From NCBI GenBank assembly GCA_035771175.1, contig CM069593.1:21379956-21443955 (forward strand): DNA of 64,000 nt, given 5' to 3'. How positions within the stretch are numbered: the first letter of the stretch is position 1; each line of letters starts with the position of its first letter. This document shows positions 12,122 through 24,900 of this stretch, one piece after another. The DNA comes from Paratinospora sagittata. Lineage: Eukaryota; Streptophyta; Magnoliopsida; Ranunculales; Menispermaceae. Below the pieces are notes generated by a model, which was given only the letters and a program-made list of their open reading frames with translations, was not told the DNA's origin and ran no database searches. A program made the position numbers and the translations under genes.

Positions 12122-12924
12122 GTTTCCTCCACCTCATCACTCTTTGATGTTGGTCAAATCTTATACCAATAAGGGGATATGAGATTTTAGAGTTAACGTT
12201 AGGTTCGCTTTGATTTAAGTTAAGTTGAATTTCAAAAGTGTCAACCCCTATCCCATCTGAACAATATGAATTGAGATTTTTAACCCCAATCTAACCCATT
12301 GGGTTATGCTTAATTCAGGTTAATCTAGTTAACTTCCACCCTTTGGTCTTATTTTAATTTTGTTTTCGTTTTAAGAAAACAAGGTGTGGTTAATAATAGT
12401 TAATAAAATATACCATACTTTTAATTTTATTCCAATTTAAATTTTTAACATCTAAAATACAACTTAAATTTTGTCAAAAAAATAAAATAAAAATACAGCT
12501 TAAATATTTTGTGCTACTGAAATTTTAATGCTCCGATGATGTCCTATTTTTTTTTTTTTGCGGCGAAACTAATCCGCCTGCCTTCAAGATAATTATCGGG
12601 CGTCCAAATAAAAATATTTTCCAACAACAACCCTCCCTCCCTTTTATTAAACCTGATGGTACACGTCCTGATCGGTAGGCACCTTCATAGGCCACGTCAG
12701 CAGTCGACATTGAAGAAAAAGGAAACGCACTCAAATCTCAATAACGGTAGAGAGAAGAGACGAGGGCAGCAAATCCAGAGAAATCGAGCCCAAACCAAAC
12801 ACCAGCCTATTTCTATTTGTCTCGAGCCTTCTCTTGCTTTCTCCGCTACTGTGTCTCACTGTGCCAACAACAACCCTCCCTCACTTTCGTCTTCTCACCA
12901 TCTTCCTTCTGTTTTACCGTTCAA
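12122..12924 (+). promoter_or_regulatory. Promoter and 5' UTR region of the PGM-like gene
   Basis: This is AT-rich up to about 12690 and then turns GC-richer, as in a plant leader. A 96-codon open frame here (12656-12946) crosses the splice donor and does not resemble the family, so it is read as 5' UTR. The likely transcription start is not defined; the leader would end at the ATG at 12925. Confidence 0.4.
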
Positions 12925-15900
12925 ATGTCAGGTGAAAAACCTATAACTTTACTTCTATCCATGACATAATCTCATCGAATTGCTTCTCATTTTCGTTTCT
13001 TTCTTTATTTCTTTTTCGTTTCTGTTTTAATTTTGTTAGCTGTTCAAACTGTAATTTGCTTCAAATGAAGTTTCTTGATTCTTCAATCCCTAAATTTATT
13101 TGATCTAACTCGCATTTTAGATCTCCGATATTTCCATCGCGGTTCTGCTGCCATGGAATTGATTATAAGCGAACTTCCTTGGTTCTTGAGATGTTATTTT
13201 CGATTGGTTAAGTTAGTTGATCGGTTTCGAACTTATGAATATATCCATATTATCCGTTTTGACAATTCTATTGTCTTTTCTTTTTTGCAATCTTAGAGGA
13301 TCTTTCCATTAATTGTATACTATTGTGACTAAAAGAAGTTGTACATCGCTATTGATTTAAAGAAGCATGGATATGGAAGTAAGATGGTTAAGAAAGATTT
13401 AACTTCTTGTAATTTGAATGCCAATTTAGCCTTTGACTGAGCCACATGTAGTTGGGGAAAAGGCTTAATCGAGTTGAGATGGATATTGAAGTAGCCTGCT
13501 ATTTGTGGAGAGAAGGTTCATTTGTTAGGATTCTTCGTTAAATTTGTAGATATTTTACATAAGCCAAGAGATGATGAAAATCCACAATCTATAAGCATAT
13601 CAAACTTGCAGAAAGAAGAGGGATGGCAGTGAAAGAGATAGCTCGATGATACTAAAATGTAAAAATAATCCTGGGGGAGGTTTATATTGATAAAAAACCT
13701 GTTGAACAAATAAAGGATCAACATTACTTGACTTACACTCTTCTTCTACTCCAATTCTGTTGAACTGTGTAATCTTCATTCATGTTTCACTGAAATACAT
13801 CATAAAAATGGAAGCTCAGAAAACTGTTTTGAGAAAGAGCCCTATAATTGTCACTCATTCCGCTTTACATTTACAATTAAGCTCCTGCAACTGTAAATCT
13901 AATAAGATGTGTGAATTTCTATGCAGCAATATCTGAGAAGATCGTTCAAAATTTTTTTGTCGCACAGTATTGTCAACATAATAGGCAGTTGGACACCCCA
14001 TACCGAAGGGACCATGGTGCCCCTATTTCGGGCAACTTACTTCCCTTTCGAGCGGGGAAGTTGGCATGGACTGGCATCTCGGCCATGCAGTTGCATACAT
14101 TAGCAAAATATCACCGTGGTTTTCAGAACCGAGAAAAAGTTTATTGCAATGGTCTGTTCTAGACTCTGACTATCCAGGTTGATCTCAAGTGCGACCATAG
14201 TTTTCCTATTATTATGGATGCACTGATTTGTTTTTTCCTTATCTCATCTTTTGCCTCTTCTTCTAAATACATATTTCTCTGAAATGGTTTCATGAAAGAT
14301 TTGGTTAGAAAAAAGTAGTGCAGCTTTATTTTTGTTGTATCACAACTATTTGCTAATTTTCAACTCCATATGTTTTTTTTTTTTTTTTTGTGTGTGATTT
14401 TTTCGCAGCTGCTTCTGGTTCCAGTTCAGCATTATCTTTAGAAAAGGTTGATTTTCACAAGCTTCAAAATGGAAGGTGACCATCTATGTCCGTTGCTTGT
14501 ATCATCAAAATAAATCTGATGTTAGCTTATTCAGATGGTACTTATAGGTGCTTGTTTTAAAATCTTGATGGTGTAACTAAACCATGACTGTTGTGTTAAA
14601 CTATATGATAGTGTACAATAATCCTGACCTACATTGGGGGGGTGACAGTCCTCATTTCTTTCTTCTCCATCTTATTTCTTACCATTATCTTTTGTCTGGT
14701 CTTCTACTTTTATATTTTAAGAGTTCTTATTATTTATATAGATTGTCAAGAAATTTGTTTAAATAGTAAGGATTTATATTATTACTAGAATACCCTTGCG
14801 ATGGCATTGAAATGTTATACATCTCTTGTAATTACTGAAAAGTGTCAGTTTAACAACTAATGAGGTATGAAAGTAGGTGATGAACATAATATTGTGGGCA
14901 CTAGTAGGGTCAAAATGTTAATAGTAGGTTTGAATCACCTTTGATACTATTTTAAAAAATATTGCTTTTAATATTACCTCATATGCATTTATATAATCAT
15001 TACATTTTTTACCCTTCTTTGATCTTACTCTTCTAGAGCTTCAAATTACTGGTTATTCAACTAAGAAATCCAAATGGAACTTAGCATCTAGTATTGCATA
15101 GAACTAAGAGCTAGATGTTGAACATAAATTTCCTAAAGGGTTGACATAAGCATGCTTGCTAAATTTCCCACTGTTAGGAGTTTAGATGCAAATCTAGCCT
15201 GCATTAGAGTTGGAATGGACAATGTCTTGTTGATGAACTTTTTGACCTTGTCAATCAACACCATGGTTGTAAGAATCCTAATATGAATCTATGAATTTTA
15301 TGATCCATGATTAAGTTACCTTAAGCATTGAAATAAGCATGCTTGCTAAATGTCTCAACATTAAAAGTTTAGGCATAAGGCTATGCCTACTTTAGAGTTG
15401 GGATGGACAGTTGTATGAACAAACTTTTTGACTTTTGTAATCAACACTAAGGTTGCAAGAAACTTGATTCAAATCCATGAATTTTACGATTCATTATTTG
15501 ATTCAAGTTTGTTTACATTTCATGTTTTTCTATTTAATAATGTTTGATTTTTTAGAATTGTCATAATTTTTTTTTGCTTTTTTTATTATTATAAAAATGT
15601 GCGAGGCTTACACAATTACTTCTCATATTGCTTCAAGGCTTATGCCTCACTTCATAGTGGAAAATCTCCTCGATTACGCCTCACAACTCACAATTTTTAA
15701 AACATTTGAGATAGGTTTATCATGAATTAAGAATTGTTACTTTCATCTTTGCAGTGATATTCGAGGTGTTGCTGTTGCTGGTGTTGAAGAAGAACCTGTT
15801 ACCCTAACTGAGCTTGTGACAGAAGCAATAGCTGCTGCTTTTGCTGCATGGTTAGTGGAAAAAAAGAAACCTGATGCATCTAGACGTCTGAAAGTCTCCA

Positions 15901-18900
15901 TTGGCCACGATTCTCGCATTTCTGCCAAAATTTTACAAGTAATTCCTTCCTTCTCAAAACCTGCACTTGAACAAAATATGATGCCATTTTGATGTTTTTT
16001 TTTTAGCTGATTTGATATATTTTGGTACCTGATGTTTCTAATTTCTATACAAAATTCTGATGATAACTCCATAGTTTTTGGTAATTAGACAGTGAAACTT
16101 TTCTTTATCCGTGCCTTATCATGTATAACGTCTGTGAAGTACTTCCATTGTTTTAAATATCACAATCTATTTTATTTTCTGATGTAATAAATTTCCGATG
16201 TTTAACCTATAATTATCCCATTTTACAAACTTTTAACTTCTTTTTTTTATTATTTTTAATTTTATTTTTTGGGTCTCAACACAGTGAATGCCTCTTTTAT
16301 GTGGATTTACATGTATGGTCTGTGAAGAACTTTCAAAGTGTAGCCTATTATTTTGTGTTTGTGCATGCAGTTATGTACATCTCCTACAACTAGTGGTACG
16401 GTGGCCTGTTTGATATGTTGGGAGATATCTTTGGAACTGAACCAAATGCCTGCAATGCATATGTGAGCAAATGATTCATTGAACAGATGTTGAATAAAAC
16501 AGTGTCTGAGGTTTTACAAACACAAATTGATGAGTATTTGTGCTATAAAGGCTTATTAGATCCAATTGTGCCCACCCATATGTGTGGGTGTCATATTAAG
16601 ATGTACATCAGAATTACTTGTGAGTCAAAGAGTAAAAACAAAGAGAATAACTCTTCTATGGATTTTTTAAAGAATTCCTGCCATTGTCCAGCCTTTAGAA
16701 ACATCAATTTCATTTTTACATGTTTGTGTTTTGCCATGCTAGGGAAAGTAGTCCTTTCTCTTCATTTATCAACCGTTTTAACAACTTCTTGGTTGATTTT
16801 ACTTTCAGGATGCAGCTTCACGAGGAATTACTGGTGCCGGCCTGGATGTTATTCAATATGGGTTAGTGAAGTGAATCCTAATATCATTTTACGTAAAATG
16901 TATGCATCATTGTTCTTTTTTTCTCCTTATATTTTTGACCCTCTCGATGAAACTTCTTTGTGCCTGACATGAATCTCATAACTCTTAATAGATTAGTGAA
17001 GCATGCTTATAGATATTATATTCTTTATCTGCAGATTGTCATCTACCCCAGCAATGTTTAATAGCACACTTACAGAAGATGAAGAATTTTGTTGTCCCGT
17101 TGATGGATCCATAATGATAACAGGTGAGCTATAAATATTAAATATAAGATTTTTTATGCGGAAGTATTTGTTTAGATCTTGGGTGAGAATCAAGTGCTTC
17201 AAAATTGTTGTGCCAAAATTATCTCATAGTTAAGAAACTACATCTATCATTGTGTTTCAATGACTGACTAAACAGAATTATTTTTTAGGACTTCTTCTGA
17301 TCTATGTTCTAGATTATCTATACCTTGATGATATTTTCCATTGTTTGTTATGTAATCAATTTCAGTTTAAATGATATTTGACCGATATGTATTTGTGGAA
17401 CAGCAAGCCATCTTCCATACAATCGAAATGGATTTAAGTTTTTCACAAATGCTGGAGGACTGGGTAAAGCTGACATCAAGGACATTCTGAACCGAGCTGC
17501 TAGTGTATATGAAAAATTCACCATAGAAGGTTTACATAATTCAGAACATAAAGCAGCTTCTGTGAAGAGGGTGGACTACATGTCTATCTACACATCTGAT
17601 CTTGTAAAGGCTGTTCGCACTGCTGCAGGAAATATTGGTAATCTTTTTCTGGGAAATACATGGTTTTTAGGGTTTGGATGACTTGGTGTTTGTTAGTGTT
17701 CACTGCTTCCAGTTTTCAGCTATGAACATTGATCATTATTGATACTATTGTTCCACTTGCTTTGGAAATGTTCTTAAGTGGTTGAAATTCCACTTATATG
17801 TGGTAATGATTTATTTTTCAGAGAAGCCGTTGGAAGGTTTCCATATAATTGTTGATGCAGGGAATGGTGCTGGAGGATTTTTTTCTGTAAGTTCATTCCT
17901 ATCCTGAATGAAAAACTGAATTTCTTCCAGGTCAATTAGTCTCTATTATGAAAATTATATAAAAGTAGATTTCTGTTCTCTTCTTTGTCTTAATTCATCA
18001 ATAGTTTCCTTAGTTTAACATTTAAAAATTACATCTTTGTTAGATCCCGGAAGAGTTTTTCAGTTTGAATGGGAATTCATGCAATATGCTTGGGATGAGT
18101 TTGCTTGTGGATATTGAATTCATGACTGCTTATAATTGTTCAAAAATTCATATTGTAGTCAAAAGCTAATAATAGATTTTGATAAGACCTTTTCTTTTGC
18201 TGTAAGCACATGATTGAAGAGACAGGTGACCTTTATAAACATGATATATTGGCTTTTCCTACTCATATATGAGCACTTGATTTGTTGCCTAAAAAATAGA
18301 CTGATAAAGCTGAATCTACTTTGGCATGCCAATTTGATTGGTTGTTGTCATTTTTTAATCAGAGGAGGAAACTGGGTTAGTATGCTCTGTACGATGAAGC
18401 AATAAGGTGTATCAAGGAACCAAACCACCAGACTCAAAGCTGCTTCAACTCAATGCAACAATGATACAAAACCTAACTACATGGGATCAGTTGCATGAAT
18501 TCATTTCCTCTACTCAACAGACTTGAAGCTGCTATTTAATTAAAGAAATTTAATATAGGGATAACCAGAAGCTTTTGTGAACTTTTGATTATCAAAAAGG
18601 GGGGCAAAAAAGAAAGTACCATAGCCATACCATAAAGAAATTGAACTATAAGAGGCAAAATCAATTAGTTGGGCGAAGCCTGGATACCACTTAGTTGTCA
18701 AAAAAAAGAAGAAAAAACAATTATGCACTTATCTGGCACTTCAGGCTTTTGGAATTATAGAAATTTCATGTGTTGGAGTTCTTGCGTTATTTTCTCTACA
18801 TGAGACGTATGAACAACTTTCCTGAATTCTTTTTATTTTTATATATATTTGTTCAATGTCGCAAGCCACTTTGTGCATCTCACAGGAGATGACACCATAA

Positions 18901-21900
18901 AGAAACCTTTGTATGCAAACTTTTCATTATGCTTTATCATGATTCCCTGCTTTATGGATGATGCATGGTCTTTTTGCGGACAAGATAGCGAATCAATCAT
19001 GAATTTGAGTTCTCCATTGATGATTCTGATAATCATTTCCTAAAACTTATGGCCTTCTCATATAGAGTGCTTACTTATGGATGCTCTCTGTTTATTGCTT
19101 TCTTAGGGAAAGGTACTTGAACCTCTTGGAGCTGTTACTGTTGGTAGTCAGTTCTTGGATCCAGATGGTATTTTCTAAACCAAGCTTCTGAAGCTATTTT
19201 CATAACATGATATAGCTGAATATAGTTGCTCTTCTTATCAGGTTTATTCCCTAATCACATTCCTAATCCAGAGGATAAAACAGCAATGAAAGCCATAACC
19301 CAATCAGTCCTTGACAACAAGGCTGATTTAGGCATTATCTTTGATACAGATGTTGACAGGTAATAATTTCTAGAACGTATGTGTTGATCTATGGTTCATT
19401 TTGAATTTTTCCCTAAATGAAAACCACTTCTAGATCTGCTGCTGTGGATTCTACTGGCCGCGAGTTCAACCGCAATCGTCTCATTGCTTTAATGGCTGCT
19501 ATTGTTCTTGAGGAAGTAAGAATCTGCAGCTTGCTGCTCTTTTTAGTTTCAATTTACAAATTAGTATCATTCTTCAATTTTTAGTATTAATCGTTCTGCT
19601 TGTGTTTTGACATATAGCACCCTGGAACAACTATTGTCACAGACAGTGTAACTTCAGATGGTTTGACTACATTCATTGAGAAGAAACTTGGTAAGCGAAA
19701 CTGGGTCATAATATTCGTACTACATGAAGGGTTGTTGACTCATATATGTGATTTTTAATAGGGGGAAAGCATCATCGATTTAAACGGGGATACAAAAATG
19801 TCATTGACGAGGCTATTCGCTTGGTGAGTATTTGTCATGTACTACATATAATTCAAAATGGTCATTGATTTAGCTGTTTTTGTTTCTTGATGGAGCTTTT
19901 TCATTTGACTTATTTTTATTTTATTTTTTCAGATAATTTTCTGTGTCTTTTATTCTACTGGTGATAATGAGTTTTTAGTTTCAGTTTACTGCTTCTAGGA
20001 CGTCATCCTAAGAAATTAAAAGGATTTATCATAATCAAACTTAGTGATTAATAGGTAAAGCCTGGTTTTTGGGTGGTTGGAGAAGTACAATTTGGTACTA
20101 GCCAAAAGAAGTCAATCAATTCAGACATGGTTTACAGTGGCAGACAACAAAACTGAGAAGATTCAACGCCACTAGGAAATGATATTTGCTTCCTTCGTAC
20201 TGTACTTTCCATATAACTTCCGCCCTTTTTTTTCTTCTTTCCTTTCAATTTTTGGAGCTGAAATTTTCCTGTTGGACTCTACATGATTCTCAAATAACAT
20301 TTTTGCCTATTTGGTGAAAAGAATAACAAAATATTAAACAGTAAATTAGCATGATAATTTGCCTGTACATGTTTCTTTCTATGTGTGGTATTCGTCTATT
20401 TTGAGTTTGGGGGAGAGTCTATAACTTCATTGATATTCTTGTGTAAAATGAGTTACAAAATGAGGTAAGTTATGAAAGCAAAGCTGAGCTTTGCATCGAA
20501 AATTGCCAAGAAGAGACAAAATATTGGATGATCAAATAGTCTTCATTGTAGAGTGCCATTTGATGTAATAAATTTTATTTTATGCTTAGGTTGTGAAGTA
20601 TCTGTGAAAAATAATCATACCTGATGCCATTGACAGGACATGTTTTCAAGCATTTGAATTGGGCTAGGGATTTTTTATTTTTTTTGCTGTTGTTGTAGAA
20701 GAGGCAAGGGATTGACTGGGTTGGAAGCATTTTTAGAATATAAGGAAAGGTAAGTGGTAATGGAGCAGGTAAAGAATTGGCTAGACGGCATATACTAAAG
20801 AAATGTAATGAATTGAAGAGCAGGGAAAGATTTGGTTGTGGCAAACATGAAAGAAGTGTAATGTCTTCAAGTAGGCTTTAGTATCAATTACTTTCAGTCC
20901 TTAAAGTTTGCAGTGGATTTCTAAGATGATTCAAATTCCATGGTAGAGTTGGCAATATGTCCTTACTTCAGTCTATCTGTATTGTGCTATAATTCACCCT
21001 TCAAAACATTTAATTGTGACTTTGAGGATTCTTAACATCTCCTTTTAATTTATCCATGTTTTTTAATGCTAGGGGCATCTATTAGAGGAAGATGTTGGTT
21101 AGTCAACTCCAGTTTGATATTCTATTCCTATATTGAATTCAGAAGTTACATATTGTTAACGGTTTGATACAATAGGGGATTTGTGGTAATGTCACCCACT
21201 TATATATTTGCTATGTGTAATCTACTTGTATAATATGTTCCCCATTTGTTACCTTATAGGAAGCATGTTAGAGTTCAATCCCTAGTAAGCATTCTCATAG
21301 GTCGGCTTTTCAATGCACGCCTTCTTGAACTTGGTCCATCGTAATATCAGTAAATCAGGCATATAACCCAATATATCGTTTGTGATAGTTTATTTATTAC
21401 TTTCTGTTTCACCTGTTCATTTTATTGTGGTTTCTTTTCTGATTGGTTAACCTTGATCATGCGTACTAACGGAAGAAGGGATGATGTTGACAGAATTCTG
21501 TTGGCGAGGAGTCACATCTGGCTATTGAAACCAGTGGCCATGGAGCTCTAAAAGAGAATCACTGGCTTGATGATGGCGCATACCTCATGGTAGGTACTAT
21601 GTTTTTTAAATTTGTGGAGGTTTTGTTTCATATGGTCAACTGGCTATGCCAGAAGAAAATAAATCAACTAAAAGGAATTCATATATATGACATTTGTCAC
21701 CTCTCTCTCTCTCTCTCAAATTTCTATTTTAATATAAGTGATTTATTTTCTCTTCTCTTGCTGATGTTACTTGCAGGTTAAGCTCTTAAATAAACTTGCT
21801 TCAGCCCGATCTTCAGGAACAGGTGGTGGCAGCAAGGGGCTGACTGATCTGATAGAGGGACTTGAGGAACCTGCTGTTGCTGTTGAACTAAGACTTAAAA

Positions 21901-24900
21901 TAGATCAAAATCATCCTGATCTAAAAGGAGGGTAGGACCGCTGAAACGAGTCTAGTTTTCTGAGTTTAGTTCCTTTTTATCCTAAATTGACTGATATTCA
22001 TATCTTGCCACTTTCCAGATCATTTCAAGACTATGGGGAAGCGATTCTAAAACACTTGGAGAACAGAGTAGATTCAGATCCAAAGCTTCAGAAAGCCCCT
22101 GTCAACTATGAAGGCGTAAGTTCAATAATAGTGCTCTGTACTATTCAGCAAATCACAACACTTAAGAGTTTACATTCTAATTTAATTGAGTGGGCCATAA
22201 ACCATAGCAAAGTAATTAAGGGTACAAGGTGGTAATTAATGAGGTGCAAAACACAAAGTTGAGGTACATGCTTGTGTGAAAGGAAACATTTTCTTTTTAT
22301 AAATTTTTATTTCTTTATAGATGGTAAATACATGTTAGAAACCACTGAACCCAAAAACTATAGTTAATAGGTGGAGGCCTAACAATGCATAGCAAGCGAC
22401 CGTGAACACTCTCTCTCACGTGCAGTTCCATCCTACATGTGGAGAGACAAAAGAGAGAAGAGCAAACAAATACCAATACTGCAAATGGGAACATGCAGAT
22501 GCAAACAATGAGACTTGAACCCAAGGCCTCTTATAATACCAACCTCTTATACCATGTTACCATTGAACCCAAAAGATATAGCTGATAGATGGAGGCACAA
22601 CAATGCATATCAAGCTATCATTAACAATACTCAACTCAATAAAGCTTTCCCCAACTACTTGTGGTTGGTTACATGAATCCTACTTCATCCATTGGCCAAA
22701 TCTTCTACTATATCTCAAGTTATTATGTCTTTTTTAATTATCTTTGTCCATGTTATTTTAGGTCCTCTTATTTATCTATTGTTACCATTAGTTGTTAATT
22801 TGTTACTCTATCGAACTACTGTACCTTATGGTTTTTATCACATGTATCTAAACTAGCTTAATCTGTTCAAGCTTTTTCCCAAATCCCAACTACATGTAGT
22901 TGGATATATGAATCAAAACTTATTCCACTGGCCAAAATTTCTATTATGCAGTTTATACCACAAGTGATTACGTCTTTTTTAAGTATCTCTATCCATATTA
23001 TTTTAAGTCTTCTTATTTCTCTGTTGTTACCACTGGTTATTAATATGTTACTCTCCTAACAAATGTGTCTTATGGTTTTTATCGCATGCATCTAAATTAT
23101 CTTTCATCGATTCTCTCTCTTTTTATCTCCTATTGCAATTACACCTATCATCTCTTCAATGTATTTGTTTTTAATTTTCGTTTAATGTTTTACTATGTGT
23201 GATGTGTCTATCTTAACATTCATCATCACACTTACTTCACTAATATATTTTTTTGTTATTAACAAACATTCTATTTATAAGCATGGCTGGCCTAAACAAT
23301 TCGACAAAAATAATATTTAATTCTTAGTTTTCATTGAATGAATAATAAATAGTCAACTAATCAAGCAAATAAATGGAATAACATATAACGTGTATAAGAT
23401 AATAAGATATTACTAGGATACACAAAATAATTATAAATCATAATTCATTGCTATCCAAATCAAAATGTTATAGCAAAAGGACGCCTTGTCCTTGTTGCGA
23501 TATAGGTTGTATATTTGCTATCATTTATTAATATATTCTGCTTCTTGTCAAAAAAAAAAAAAAATCAAAATGTCTTAGGGTTTTCAAGAATTGGGCTAAA
23601 AGTGCAAACCAAACCAAATGATATGGACATGGTTTAGCTTGGGTTTTTGGTTGTAATTGTTTCAAATTAATTAGTTTAATTCTATTTTGCTCTATGAAAT
23701 TCAACAAATCAAGACCAATAAAACCTAACTTTCTTAATTTCTTTTGCTACTCTGTTGTCAGTCACTTTTCATTTGAATTTATCCTTGTATTGCTTTCATA
23801 TTCCTGGCTCTTTCATTTTGGTTATTTCCTCTTTTTAACGTTAACTTTCACTTTCCTTTTACCTTCTCACTTTTCCTATCTTGCACTTGCACTTTATTTC
23901 CTTTTTTCATTCCCCCCACTTTCATTTTATAATTTATCTTAAACATGTTTACATTCAAAATGATCATCCCAAACAAATCTTCTATGGTTCATTTTTCATG
24001 CATTTATCTATGCATGAATTTATTGTTAAGGCTATGCATGAGTTGGGTTGAACCAAATTTTTTATCGACCAAATCCTATTGGGTGACAAAAATATCGAAA
24101 CCAATGGAAATATTTTAGCCACCAAGTTATGTGATCGATCCAACTATTAGATCAGGTGTCGATTTTGAACCGACTCTTACACATAACTCAAACTTTTTAC
24201 TTTCTAAGTTTTCATCAACAATATTTGTCAAAAATAAATAAATAAATAAATAAAAATAAAACCCACACCAAAACAAGGCCCATGGATGTGGTGTTAGAGT
24301 GCGGAGAAAGGGGGGTATGCATGGTTAATACACATGAATGTGTACATATCACATATTCACAATATCTAAGTTTAAATCCAAAAATGCACCCGACTTATCA
24401 GTTTTGTTATTTGGCTGACCTGTATCGAAGTTCTTAACCCACCTAAACTCAACTGGGTGATGTTAGATTAGTTGGGTAAGTTGGGTACACTAGTTATGTG
24501 CACATCCCTATTTATCGATTTGATTTGGTATAAAAGTTTTTAAAAAAATTGATATCCTTTAGTTTAATTTTGGTTTGGGTCAATAGCAAATTGTAAATTG
24601 TAAACACCTCTACAATATGTGTACAGAATATAATAACACATAAGACGCTTAAAAAAAGGGTGTAAACTAATGTATGAATGTGGATATGGGGAAGAACTGA
24701 TTTACTCATTCTTACTCCCACTTCACAGAGATGTTTTGGATTCAAATTTGTGACTTTCAGATCACAATTAAAAAGAAACATTATATTTTTCTTTTTCTCA
24801 TATTATCTTATTGTGCCATGAAAATATCAATTTGTAATCATTCAAGCAGAACATTTTTAGTCATATATGATTTTTTTTTTTTTTTTTTGGAGCAGAAACA

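Noticed and set aside
12656..12946. 96-codon plus-strand open frame upstream of the PGM-like gene
   Set aside because: It crosses the donor at 12932 that is needed to join the family's reading frame, and its composition is unlike a protein domain. Treated as 5' UTR.
13911..14162. Single-exon gene starting at GTG 13911 or ATG 13921
   Set aside because: The frame from 13927 joins in phase to ATGTCAG in the previous exon and to 14409 in the next one, so it is exon 2 of the PGM-like gene and not a separate gene.
16487..16972. 161-codon plus-strand open frame
   Set aside because: Only 16809-16861 of this stretch is coding, and that exon is read in its place in the PGM-like gene; the rest is intronic without motifs.
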